A stretch of DNA of 20,199 bases, taken from Chloroflexota bacterium (GTDB taxonomy: Bacteria > Chloroflexota > Anaerolineae > Ardenticatenales > Ardenticatenaceae). The stretch spans positions 1 through 20,199 of the forward strand of contig DOUV01000910.1 of the NCBI GenBank assembly GCA_003520455.1, written 5' to 3'. Numbering within the stretch: position 1 is the stretch's first letter; the number at the start of each line of letters is the position of its first letter. The position numbers and the translations under genes are program-made. The notes beneath the pieces are model-generated. The model searched no databases. It had not been told where the DNA came from and saw only the letters and a list, made by a program, of their open reading frames with translations. Positions 1-6,673 of the stretch are shown one piece after another.

Positions 1-1062
1 GGCCAGCTCTGGCAGCGCCTGACCACCGATAGAGCCTGGCAATCGCGGGCGCTCTTCTGGCGCGCCAGGGCGGCCGCAGCGGCAGGCGGCGAGGCCACTG
101 CCCGCACCACCTTCGAGGAGGTGACCAGGCTCGGCGGCTATTACGCCGACCGGGCCGACGACCTGTTGCAGCATGATGGTCACTGGCCGGCTCGGCTCCC
201 TGGAGACGACACGGCCGCTCGTCTCCCCGACCCTGCGTCCGGCGCTGAGGCCCTGGACCGTCTCTACCGAACGCCCGATGTGGCCGGTGACGACCTCGGT
301 TGGCTCCGCTCCGCGGCCCACATTACCGCCACCCAGTCGTTCGCTCCCCTGACCCTCCCGGAGGATCCTGACCTGGCGCGGGGTGACGAACTGATGGCCC
401 TCAATCTCCCCTCCCTGGCGATTGGAGCCTACCGCGACGCGCTTGGCCACCATCGCGATGAGCCGCAGGTGCTGTACGCCCTGGCCCACCACTTCATGAC
501 CCAGAGCGCGCCGGGTCCCGCCATCAGCGCCGCGCAGCGACTCATGGAGTTGCTCGAGCTTACGCCTGCGACGGCACCCCCGGCGCTGGCAGTCCTGGCC
601 TACCCAATCCCCTACGACACACTGCTACGCGAGACGGCCGCCCGCTTCGACATCGACCCGCTGTTGCTGGCAGCCCTGGTCTACCAGGAAAGCCAGTGGC
701 AGCCCGCCGCCATCAGCACTGCCGGCGCGCAAGGCCTGACCCAGATCATGCCGGCCACGGGCCGCGAGATCGCTCGCAACTTGGGCGTGACCTACTCACA
801 GAAGGACGTGGTACGCCCGCGCGTCTCGCTGACCTTTGGCGCGTCATACCTCGATTGGGCCCTGCGCCTCTTCAATGACAACACCTTCGCAGCTCTCGCA
901 GCCTACAACGGCGGGGCCGGCAACGTGCGCCGCTGGTTTGTCCCCGACGACGACCTCTTCGTGGAAAGCATCACCCTCGACGAGACGCGGCTCTACATCG
1001 AGCGCGTCTACGATCACTGGCACGCCTACGTCGCCATCTACCGCCCGGTAACAGAACGCTGA
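1..1062 (+). CDS. Soluble lytic murein transglycosylase, Slt70-like (5' end outside window)
   Basis: The reading frame is open from base 1, so the N-terminus lies outside the window; the GTG at 121 is only an internal codon. The 353 visible residues end in a lysozyme-like SLT domain. The catalytic Glu is in YQESQW (Glu 230 counted from base 1), followed by the family motifs GAQGLTQIMPATG and AYNGGAGNVRRW. Upstream, short helices such as ALFWRAR and QVLYALAHHF resemble the helical-repeat superhelix of Slt70. Such enzymes cleave the MurNAc-GlcNAc bond of peptidoglycan, leaving 1,6-anhydro ends, and act in the periplasm or cell wall during wall remodelling and turnover. The signal peptide, if any, is off the edge. 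A hairpin follows 9 bases after the TGA, so the gene is probably transcriptionally separate from the permease downstream. The family call is very safe; the exact subtype is not. Confidence 0.93.
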   Translation, partial: GQLWQRLTTDRAWQSRALFWRARAAAAAGGEATARTTFEEVTRLGGYYADRADDLLQHDGHWPARLPGDDTAARLPDPASGAEALDRLYRTPDVAGDDLGWLRSAAHITATQSFAPLTLPEDPDLARGDELMALNLPSLAIGAYRDALGHHRDEPQVLYALAHHFMTQSAPGPAISAAQRLMELLELTPATAPPALAVLAYPIPYDTLLRETAARFDIDPLLLAALVYQESQWQPAAISTAGAQGLTQIMPATGREIARNLGVTYSQKDVVRPRVSLTFGASYLDWALRLFNDNTFAALAAYNGGAGNVRRWFVPDDDLFVESITLDETRLYIERVYDHWHAYVAIYRPVTER

Positions 1063-1071
1063 TCTCTCCTC

Positions 1072-1112
1072 ACTCCGTCCTTCACCGCCAGTTGAAGGTC
1101 GAGGGTCGGAGT
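1072..1112 (+). terminator. Nested hairpin after the lytic transglycosylase
   Basis: ACTCCG (1072-1077) pairs with CGGAGT (1107-1112), and inside it CCTTCA (1079-1084) pairs with TGAAGG (1093-1098), leaving an 8-base loop and an asymmetric internal bulge. No T-run follows. The position just after the stop codon suggests transcript-end formation or 3' stabilisation. The rest of the gap up to 1255 shows nothing I can name. Confidence 0.5.
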
Positions 1113-1255
1113 TCCTCAGCGATAGCGTCCGGCGATTAGGAGGCCGCGCCCCACGCAGAAGAACCTACGACCTCCCCCCTATCAGTTCACCCCCGCAGAG
1201 AGCAACCTGTGACCCTCACTCGATCGTCTGCCTTCCAGAGGGTACGCGTCTTGAG

Positions 1256-1310
1256 TTTGTGACGGCTTTGTGATATTGATCATATGCGGCTTGTGTTAGC
1301 TCTATGTTAG
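1256..1310 (+). promoter_or_regulatory. Pho-box-like array of 11-base-spaced direct repeats
   Basis: TTTGTGA occurs at 1256 and again at 1267, separated by CGGC. TGTTAG occurs at 1294 and again at 1305. Each pair has exactly 11-base periodicity, which is the 7+4 spacing of PhoB/PhoP-type operators, where an OmpR-family dimer binds on one face of the helix. The second pair overlaps the candidate -35 region, as in class-II PhoB activation. The genes downstream are a phosphate-type permease and an OmpR-family two-component system, which fits autogenous or phosphate-starvation control. The repeat bases do not match the E. coli consensus closely, so the regulator is inferred from geometry and context only. 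Confidence 0.5.
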
Positions 1311-1320
1311 TCTGTAGACT
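1291..1320 (+). promoter_or_regulatory. Candidate promoter of the Na/Pi permease gene
   Basis: A weak TTGTGT (1291-1296) and TAGACT (1315-1320) are separated by 18 bases. The predicted transcript starts near 1327 and leaves a leader of about 60 bases before the ATG at 1390. The poor -35 box overlapped by direct repeats suggests an activator-dependent promoter. Confidence 0.4.
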
Positions 1321-1389
1321 CCAAAGGCACGTGCCCGCCGTAAGCCTCAAGGGCGAGGCGAGAGCCATGAACCCAGAAGGGAGGGTACC

Positions 1390-2508
1390 ATGCTCGAGTG
1401 GCAAGATGCCCGGGCAACTCAGGCCGAAGTCTTCCACGGGACAGTCACTGTCGCCCGACCGCGCACCCTGGTCCGGGTCAATCTGCGGAAACTCCTGATT
1501 TTTAGCGCCAGTCTCTTCTTCTTCATCATTGCAGTTGATCTCATGAAGGAGGGTGCCCGCGGGCTCGCACCACTCGTCACGACCTTCACGCGGACCGGCT
1601 CACCCACCACCAGCCTCGGCTTTGGCTGGCTCTTTGCCTATGTGGTGATGAGTGGCTCACCTGTTGCCGCTGCGGCCCTTACGTTCTTTGATGCCGGGGT
1701 TATCGACAAGCTCGGTGCCTTTGCCATGATCAACGGCTCACGCCTGGGTGCCAGCTTCATCGTTCTGTTCATCGGCTTCCTCTACATTCTACGGGGCAAG
1801 GGAAAGCGCGAGAGCTTGAGTATGGGCCTGCTGGCCCTCACTGTGACTGGTACTATCTACGCTCTCGGTGCCCTCATCGGTGTCCTGCTCCTCAATTCGC
1901 CCGGCATCGCCAACGTGCAGATCCCCACTGGGGTCGCGCTTTCTTCGGCCCTCGACGTCGTCCTTGGGCCGATGGTCCACCTGCTCAAGGGCGCGCTGCC
2001 GAGTTGGGCCCTCTTTCCGGCCGGTCTGGTCATCATCATGCTCAGCTTTGGCCTGTTCGATCAATCTCTCCCCAAATTGCAGTTGAACGGGCACAGGCGC
2101 CTGACGCGAATCGTCTCGAACCCGCTGGCGATGTTCTTCCTTGGCCTTGGCCTCACCACGATCTCGATGTCGGTCTCGATCTCGCTGAGCATTTTAGTGC
2201 CACTCTCCGCCAAGGGTCTGGTGCGCCGCGAGCACGTCATTCCCTACATCATGGGCGCCAACATCTCGACCCTGATCGACACCCTCTTCGCGTCCATCCT
2301 GCTCAACAACCCCGCGGCGTTCACGATCATCTTCGTCGGGATGTTGAGTGTCACCCTGGCCTCGCTGCTCGTGCTGCTGCTGGCATACCGGCGCTACGAG
2401 CGGATGATCCTGGCAACGGTCGAGTGGATTATGGGACGCAACCGCAACCTGGCCATCTTCATGGTCACGATCTTCGCGTTGCCCCTCCTGATGCTCATAC
2501 TGAAGTAG
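1390..2508 (+). CDS. Na+/phosphate cotransporter-family membrane protein (NptA/PF02690-like)
   Basis: This 372-residue integral membrane protein has about eight hydrophobic segments after a roughly 34-residue polar N-terminus. It shows two internally similar halves typical of Na/Pi symporters: GSPVAAAALTFFDAGVI followed by NGSRLGASFIV in the first, and ISMSVSISLSILVPLSAKG followed by MGANISTLIDTLFAS in the second. These correspond to the small-residue/Ser-rich re-entrant motifs and the GAN(I)G-like motif of the family. There is no C-terminal PhoU-like domain, so it is the short form. The ATG at 1390 is preceded by AAGGGAGGG ending about 5 bases upstream. The neighbours, a PhoR-like kinase, an OmpR-type regulator and a Pho-box-like promoter, support phosphate uptake. 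The substrate has not been shown; transport of another anion remains possible. The canonical QSSS motif is not intact, which lowers certainty about transport chemistry. Confidence 0.8.
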   Translation: MLEWQDARATQAEVFHGTVTVARPRTLVRVNLRKLLIFSASLFFFIIAVDLMKEGARGLAPLVTTFTRTGSPTTSLGFGWLFAYVVMSGSPVAAAALTFFDAGVIDKLGAFAMINGSRLGASFIVLFIGFLYILRGKGKRESLSMGLLALTVTGTIYALGALIGVLLLNSPGIANVQIPTGVALSSALDVVLGPMVHLLKGALPSWALFPAGLVIIMLSFGLFDQSLPKLQLNGHRRLTRIVSNPLAMFFLGLGLTTISMSVSISLSILVPLSAKGLVRREHVIPYIMGANISTLIDTLFASILLNNPAAFTIIFVGMLSVTLASLLVLLLAYRRYERMILATVEWIMGRNRNLAIFMVTIFALPLLMLILK

Positions 2509-2565
2509 CTCTGGCCGAGGCGCACTGCCGATTGCCAACCCGTCCTGCCTTCCAACCGACCTCAC

Positions 2566-2590
2566 CGGGGCGAGCGACGTGCTCGCCCCG
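2566..2590 (+). terminator. GC-rich perfect hairpin after the permease gene
   Basis: Ten-base arms (2566-2575 and 2581-2590) with core GGGCGAGC enclose the loop GACGT. No T-run follows. It lies 58 bases after the permease stop and 40 bases before the kinase promoter, so termination is the simplest role. The same eight-base stem recurs in the hairpin at 14138-14172. Confidence 0.5.
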
Positions 2591-2630
2591 CTTCGCCTGG
2601 CGTCCTCTCGCCTCTCCACTCCAGCTTTGC

Positions 2631-2636
2631 TATACT
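2631..2636 (+). promoter_or_regulatory. -10 box of a probable leaderless kinase transcript
   Basis: TATACT ends 6 bases before the ATG at 2643, so a transcript starting 7 bases downstream of the box would begin at the A of the start codon. There is no Shine-Dalgarno sequence before the ATG. The -35 region (around 2608-2613) is poor. Confidence 0.45.
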
Positions 2637-2642
2637 TGCAGT

Positions 2643-4835
2643 ATGCGTCTCTACGAGTGGATGTTCCGCACGCGTCTCTCCGAGCGCCTGATGTTCAGCT
2701 TCTGGGCTGTCGTCATCGCGATGCTGCTGTTGGTTGGCGTCCCCGACCTTTTCCTCGTCCGACAGGAGTTGCACCATCAGTCGCGTGCCCGACTCGATCA
2801 GGGTGCACGCGCCTCGCGGGCGCTGTACCGAGACCGGCAAGAGGCCCTCGCAGACCTGGCTGCCCTCCTGGCCAGCCGCCCCGCCGTCAATGAGGCCCTC
2901 GAGCGGGGTGATTTTGTCCCGCTGGGAGATTACCTCAGTGAGTTCTACGCCGCTGCCAACCTGGATCTCTTCGTCCTCGTCGCACCTGACGGCGAGATCA
3001 TCGCTCGAAGCAGCGCTCCGACCACCTGGGGGAACACGATGCCGCCTGGCCTCCGCCCGCTTCCGGCCAGGCGCGCTACCTACGTCGCGAATCTCCCGGG
3101 GGGTCCCGCCTGGCTGATCGCAGCCGTCCCTGTCTTCACCCGCGATGGGACCGTCGCGGGCCAGATGCTCGTCGGCATGCTTCTCGACCAACGCTGGGTT
3201 GAGCGGCTGGCAGAGGAGACTGGCCTCGATCATAGCCTGATCCTCGATGGCCAGCGTCTCGCGACAACCGCCTCCGATACCCTGGCATTGCCGATCCCGG
3301 CAGACGTCTGGGGGCGGGTCAGCAGGGGCCAGGCTGTGGAGACCACCATCGAGCGCGGCACCACCTTGATGATCTCCCGGCTCGTGCCGCTCCCGGGCCC
3401 CAACAACGAGGTTCACGCGGCGTACGAGGTGTTGCTGCCGACCTCCGCCGTACGGGCCGCCATCGTGCGGGTCTTCGTCCTGCTCATCAGCAACGCCCTG
3501 CTGGCGGCGTTGGTCACCGCCGGCTTTGCCCGCTGGCTCGGCCACCGCGTCGCCGCACCGATGGAAAGACTCTCCACTGCAGCCGTCGCCATGGGCCACG
3601 GCGACCTCACAACGCCGGTCCCCACCGAACTGGGCCCGATCGAGGTTGGGCGGTTGGCCAACTCCCTGGAGGAGATGCGCGCCCGCCTGGCCGCCGCCAC
3701 CGACCAGCTCCGCGCCGAGAAGGCCCGCAGCGAGAGCCTGATAGCCTCCCTGCACGAGGGTGTCGTCACCGTGGACGAAGAGCGCCGCGTGACCTCCTTC
3801 AGTCCTGGCGCCGAGCTCATCCTCGGCCTGCCGCGGCAACAGGCCATCGGCCACCTCTGGCGCGAGGTCCTCGATCTGCCTGAGGGCTCGACCCGCCGCT
3901 GGGGTGAGCCGGACGATAGCAAGCGACACAAAGTATCGATCGTCACGCCCGGGGGGCGTGAGGTGACGCTGGCGATCACGACTGCCTGGCTGCGGATACC
4001 CGACGAAAGCGCGCCCCGCGAGCAGGTTCATGTGCTCCGCGATATCACCGAGGAAGAGGAGATCAGCCGTCTCAAAGCCTACTTCCTGGCCAACATCTCA
4101 CACGAATTTCAGACGCCGCTCGCCGCACTGGCTGCTTCCATCGAGTTGCTGCGCCTGCAGTTCAAAACGCTTAGTCCCCAAGACCGTAACGAGCTGATGC
4201 TTTCGATCCAGCGGGGGACGCGTCGCCTGGAGAATCTGGTCGACAATCTGCTGGAGGGGGCCAGTATTCAGGCGGGCCACTTCCGAGTTCACCCGGCACC
4301 GATGGCTTTCAGCGAGGCGGTGGACGAGGCGCTCCTCTTCATGGAACCCCTGCTCCAGATGCGCAGCCAGCGGCTGGAGCTCAAGATTCCGACAAGCCTG
4401 CCCGATCTCCACGGCGACGCCCGCCGCTTGACGCAGGTCCTCGTCAACCTGCTCTCCAACGCCAGTAAATACAGTCCGCTCGGATCGACGATTACGGTGG
4501 GAGCAGCGGTCGAAGGGGACGCGCTCCGCGTGACAGTCAGTGACGAGGGGGGCGGTATTCCCAATGAGGCCCGCGAGGCACTCTTCACGCGCTTTACCCA
4601 GGTCGCGACCAATGACCCCCGCCGGCGGGGCGTCGGTCTGGGCTTGTGGATCGTCCGCACCATCGTCGAGGCGCACGGCGGCCACGTCGGAGTGCAGAGT
4701 GCGCCGGCGGGGGGCACGAGTTTCTGGTTGACCCTGCCGCTCACGTCTGCCTCCACGGGAAACGCGGACGGCGAGTCGGCCGAGTCTCAGCCCGGTCGCG
4801 CGATGGAGCAAGTCGCGGCTGACGATCCTTTCTAG
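2643..4835 (+). CDS. Membrane sensor histidine kinase, PhoR-like architecture
   Basis: The ATG at 2643 gives a 730-residue protein; the open frame extends upstream, but that part lies over the permease gene in another frame. Order of parts: transmembrane helix about residues 17-40, extracytoplasmic sensor region about 41-270 with a Cache-like stretch around FVLVAPDGEIIARSS, second helix about 272-296, HAMP about 290-345, PAS about 360-470, dimerisation/phosphoacceptor domain with His487 in ANISHEFQTPL, and a C-terminal HATPase_c with NASKYSP (N box), DEGGGIP (G1) and GVGLGLWIV (G2). The phosphoacceptor motif has Gln where Leu or Arg is usual (HEFQTPL), a common variant. It would autophosphorylate on ATP and pass phosphate to the regulator at 5175. 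A TM-sensor-TM-HAMP-PAS-HisKA-HATPase layout next to a phosphate permease suggests phosphate sensing, but the ligand cannot be read from sequence. Confidence 0.92.
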   Translation: MRLYEWMFRTRLSERLMFSFWAVVIAMLLLVGVPDLFLVRQELHHQSRARLDQGARASRALYRDRQEALADLAALLASRPAVNEALERGDFVPLGDYLSEFYAAANLDLFVLVAPDGEIIARSSAPTTWGNTMPPGLRPLPARRATYVANLPGGPAWLIAAVPVFTRDGTVAGQMLVGMLLDQRWVERLAEETGLDHSLILDGQRLATTASDTLALPIPADVWGRVSRGQAVETTIERGTTLMISRLVPLPGPNNEVHAAYEVLLPTSAVRAAIVRVFVLLISNALLAALVTAGFARWLGHRVAAPMERLSTAAVAMGHGDLTTPVPTELGPIEVGRLANSLEEMRARLAAATDQLRAEKARSESLIASLHEGVVTVDEERRVTSFSPGAELILGLPRQQAIGHLWREVLDLPEGSTRRWGEPDDSKRHKVSIVTPGGREVTLAITTAWLRIPDESAPREQVHVLRDITEEEEISRLKAYFLANISHEFQTPLAALAASIELLRLQFKTLSPQDRNELMLSIQRGTRRLENLVDNLLEGASIQAGHFRVHPAPMAFSEAVDEALLFMEPLLQMRSQRLELKIPTSLPDLHGDARRLTQVLVNLLSNASKYSPLGSTITVGAAVEGDALRVTVSDEGGGIPNEAREALFTRFTQVATNDPRRRGVGLGLWIVRTIVEAHGGHVGVQSAPAGGTSFWLTLPLTSASTGNADGESAESQPGRAMEQVAADDPF

Positions 4836-4875
4836 AATATTGGTCAAGGAGTCGCCGGAGGCGCGTGATCGGAGA

Positions 4876-4903
4876 CTTCCGAACTCTTCCGAGACTTCGG
4901 AAG
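4876..4903. repeat. Iterated CTTCCGA motif with a 7-base hairpin
   Basis: CTTCCGA occurs at 4876-4882 and 4886-4892 and is followed by TCGGAAG at 4897-4903, which is the perfect reverse complement of the second copy across a 4-base loop. A further related copy, TTCCGAAGTC, lies at 5110-5119 and is the reverse complement of 4893-4902. It sits about 40 bases after the kinase stop. It could be a short terminator or a regulator-binding site before the response regulator gene. Confidence 0.4.
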
Positions 4904-4944
4904 ACTGGCTCCTTGACCCGCGCTCTGGCAATCTCGTTCGAGCG

Positions 4945-5054
4945 GTCGACGCCGGCCTCGGGTTACGCCCTTCGTTCCCGAGAGACGCCCCGGTCGCCCG
5001 TCTGTACAGCCTGCAACGTCGACGCCGGCCTCGGGTTGCGCCCTTTGTTCCCGA
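4945..5054. repeat. Two 37-base direct repeats between kinase and regulator
   Basis: Copy 1 is 4945-4981 and copy 2 is 5018-5054. Both begin GTCGACGCCGGCCTCGGGTT and end in GTTCCCGA; they differ at two positions only. A 36-base unrelated sequence lies between them. The gap 4836-5174 contains no gene I believe in. Open frames through it encode low-complexity Arg/Pro peptides in several frames, as expected for a GC-rich repeat. It looks like a dispersed intergenic repeat rather than a CRISPR array. Confidence 0.75.
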
Positions 5055-5174
5055 CCCCGGAACGGCCAGGCGCCGGGCTCGTGTCGCCATCGCGTGTTCC
5101 GTTTCCGTGTTCCGAAGTCCAACCCTCGACACCGTTGCAGGCCGCAAGAAGCAAATCCTGGAAGTCTACGATCG

Positions 5175-5858
5175 ATGAAAGTCCTGGTTGTCGAAGATGA
5201 TTTGCAACTCGCCTCGATTCTGGCCCTGACCTTGCGCCAGGCGAGCTACCTCGTCCTTCAGGCGTACGATGGCGCTACCGCCCTCCGCATCTGGGCCGAC
5301 GAGGCTCCCGATCTGGTCATCCTCGATCTGAACCTCCCCGTCATAGACGGTCTCGAGGTGTGCCGCCGCCTGCGCTCAGAGTCGGACGTGCCCATCGTCA
5401 TGCTCACCGTGCGCGGCGCGGAGGATGACGTCGTCCACGGATTGGAGTTGGGCGCCGACGACTACATCACCAAGCCCTTCAGTCCGCGCGCCCTGGTGGC
5501 CCGCATCAAAGCCGTTCTGCGTCGGGCCCAGCGCGGCGTGCCGCCGGATGTCCTGGATGCCGGCGGACTGGTCCTCGATCCTGTGCGCCGCGAGGTTCGC
5601 CGCGGGGCCGAGCCGCCCATCAAGCTCACGGCGCTCGAGTACCGCCTCCTCCACTACCTGATCGTCAATCGAGGTCACCCCCTCACCGCCGAGACCCTGA
5701 TCTATCACATTTGGGGCTACCGCGAGACCGGCGACCGCGCCCTGCTCCGCCAGCTGGTCTACCGACTACGCCACAAGATCGAAGACGACCCCGCCGCGCC
5801 TGTCTTTATCGAGACCGTCGCGGGGGTGGGGTACCTCTTCGATCCCTCGAAGAGCTGA
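5175..5858 (+). CDS. OmpR/PhoB-family response regulator
   Basis: The 227-residue protein starts at ATG 5175, where the conserved beta-1 strand MKVLVVEDD begins. GGAAG at 5160-5164 is a plausible ribosome-binding site, while the longer open frame to 5094 would add unrelated residues. The receiver domain (about 1-118) shows acidic D8/D9, phosphoacceptor Asp51 in VILDLNLP, Thr78 and Lys100 in ITKPF. A winged-helix Trans_reg_C domain follows (about 130-225) with LTALEYRLLHYL and the recognition region LLRQLVYRLRHKIEDDP, ending in VAGVGYLF. It binds direct repeats as a dimer after phosphorylation, most likely by the kinase just upstream. The 339-base gap from the kinase is unusually long for a kinase-regulator pair and holds repeats. 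The likely target is the repeat array before the permease gene; that link is inferred. Confidence 0.93.
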   Translation: MKVLVVEDDLQLASILALTLRQASYLVLQAYDGATALRIWADEAPDLVILDLNLPVIDGLEVCRRLRSESDVPIVMLTVRGAEDDVVHGLELGADDYITKPFSPRALVARIKAVLRRAQRGVPPDVLDAGGLVLDPVRREVRRGAEPPIKLTALEYRLLHYLIVNRGHPLTAETLIYHIWGYRETGDRALLRQLVYRLRHKIEDDPAAPVFIETVAGVGYLFDPSKS

Positions 5859-5873
5859 GCTGAGCCGGCGGAT

Positions 5874-5987
5874 TCACTGCGACTGCGACGATTCAGTGAC
5901 GGTCAGCCATACGCATGGAGAGGTCGATCACTGCTGGTTTGACCTAATAAAAGAAGCCCTGATCTTCGAAAAGCTTCTTCATTTTGA
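5874..5987 (+). terminator. Two hairpins after the response regulator, second with T-rich tail
   Basis: TCACTG (5874-5879) pairs with CAGTGA (5894-5899). Further on, AAGAAGC (5951-5957) pairs perfectly with GCTTCTT (5973-5979), followed by CATTTTGAC. The second has the stem plus T-rich tail of an intrinsic terminator and sits in a locally A/T-rich island (about 5935-6070) unlike the rest of the window. The gap 5859-6202 otherwise holds the zinc-ribbon promoter and leader. Confidence 0.5.
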
Positions 5988-6039
5988 CAGAAGTAACGGT
6001 CGAGCGGGCAACAGAATGAATCTTCAGGCGCTCCCTCCC

Positions 6040-6068
6040 TTGCATCTACCGTCGAACATTCATATAAT
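6040..6068 (+). promoter_or_regulatory. Strong sigma-70-type promoter of the zinc-ribbon gene
   Basis: TTGCAT (6040-6045), a 17-base spacer and a perfect TATAAT (6063-6068). The predicted start is near 6075. It is one of the best consensus promoters in the window and shares its TTGCAT -35 box with the nusA promoter. Confidence 0.75.
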
Positions 6069-6074
6069 GGATGC

Positions 6075-6202
6075 TGAAGGCGAAACCCCCCCGGTAGGGA
6101 CAGTACGTGCTCCGTACGGTGGGTTTTGTCGGGTGGTCTACTCTTTCATTCTGTGCGGAGCGTGTCGCTCTGCGATCCCTGCGGGAGGGGTTTCGGTTTA
6201 TC
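6075..6202 (+). promoter_or_regulatory. Structured 5' leader of the zinc-ribbon gene
   Basis: About 128 untranslated bases precede the ATG at 6203. AAACCC (6083-6088) pairs with GGGTTT (6121-6126), enclosing GTACG (6103-6107) paired with CGTAC (6113-6117). A second stem pairs 6155-6162 with 6166-6173, with one G-U pair. The ribosome-binding site GGGAGGGG (6183-6190) directly follows ATCCCT, which could pair with it. Such a layout could allow temperature or ligand control of translation, but no known riboswitch class is recognised. Confidence 0.45.
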
Positions 6203-6538
6203 ATGTTTCAAGAGGATCTTACTCTCACCTGCCGTGATTGCGGTCAGCCATTCACTTTCACGGTTGGAGAACAGCGCTTCTACTCGGAGCGCGGCTTCAC
6301 CCAACCGGCCCGTTGCCCCGATTGTCGTGCTGCTCGGAAGCGCGAGCGGGGTGGTGAAGCAAGTGCGAGTAGCGCTCGCGAAGGACGAGGGGGCGGCGCC
6401 AGTACCTCCCGAGCGCGGGGAGAGCGTGTGCTCTACGACACCGTCTGCGACGAGTGCGGCCAACCGACCAAAGTCCCGTTCAAACCCCGCGGCGATCGCG
6501 CCGTCTACTGCCGCGACTGCTATCAGCGCCGTCGCTAG
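6203..6538 (+). CDS. Small tandem zinc-ribbon protein (zf-trcl-like)
   Basis: This 111-residue protein starts at ATG 6203, 12 bases after GGGAGGGG. The N-terminal ribbon has Cys10-x2-Cys13 and Cys38-x2-Cys41, with the family pattern F.F..GEQRFY...GF..PARCPDCR. A linker (about 47-75) is rich in Gly, Arg, Ser and Ala. The C-terminal ribbon has Cys82-x2-Cys85 and Cys103-x2-Cys106 in a CDECG...VPF.P..DR.VYCRDCY pattern. Both sets look competent to bind one zinc each. Proteins of this type are small, basic and widely predicted to bind nucleic acid or assist translation, but their function is not established. The gene has its own promoter and leader, is followed by a strong hairpin and is convergent with the SCP2 gene, so it is probably monocistronic. 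Confidence 0.85.
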   Translation: MFQEDLTLTCRDCGQPFTFTVGEQRFYSERGFTQPARCPDCRAARKRERGGEASASSAREGRGGGASTSRARGERVLYDTVCDECGQPTKVPFKPRGDRAVYCRDCYQRRR

Positions 6539-6610
6539 ATGCTCCCGAGCGGCCACCATCGGCCAGCGGGGCCCACCCGCCCCGCTCGTTCCCAACTTTT
6601 CGGCCTTCAA

Positions 6611-6646
6611 TGCCACACGGCTCTGCCTGGGCAGAGCCGTGTGGTA
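6611..6646. terminator. 15-base-pair hairpin between convergent genes
   Basis: CCACACGGCTCTGCC (6613-6627) is perfectly complementary to 6630-6644 across a 2-base centre, and one more T-A pair and a G-U pair extend it to 6611-6646. It lies between the zinc-ribbon stop (6538) and the SCP2 stop (6674), so it can serve both strands. There is no T-run on either side. Confidence 0.7.
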
Positions 6647-6673
6647 ACCAAGATGTAGACGACCGGCCGGTGC

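Noticed and set aside
2562..4031. 489-residue open frame on the minus strand opposite the kinase
   Set aside because: It is a shadow of the kinase gene in a GC-rich genome. The sense strand has full kinase motifs; the antisense product is Gly/Arg/Asp-rich without domains.
4945..5054. CRISPR-like geometry: 37-base repeat, 36-base spacer, 37-base repeat
   Set aside because: Only two copies, two differences between them, no third unit, no leader-like A/T-rich flank and no cas gene in the window. A dispersed repeat is simpler.
4840..5178. 112-residue open frame between kinase and regulator
   Set aside because: Arg/Pro-rich low-complexity peptide running through a duplicated nucleotide repeat, with similarly open frames on the other strand. 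It has no domain and no ribosome-binding site.
5984..5989. Perfect TTGACA box in the gap after the response regulator
   Set aside because: No -10 box at suitable spacing (GGCAAC at 17 bases). It is more likely part of the T-rich tail of the hairpin at 5951-5979.
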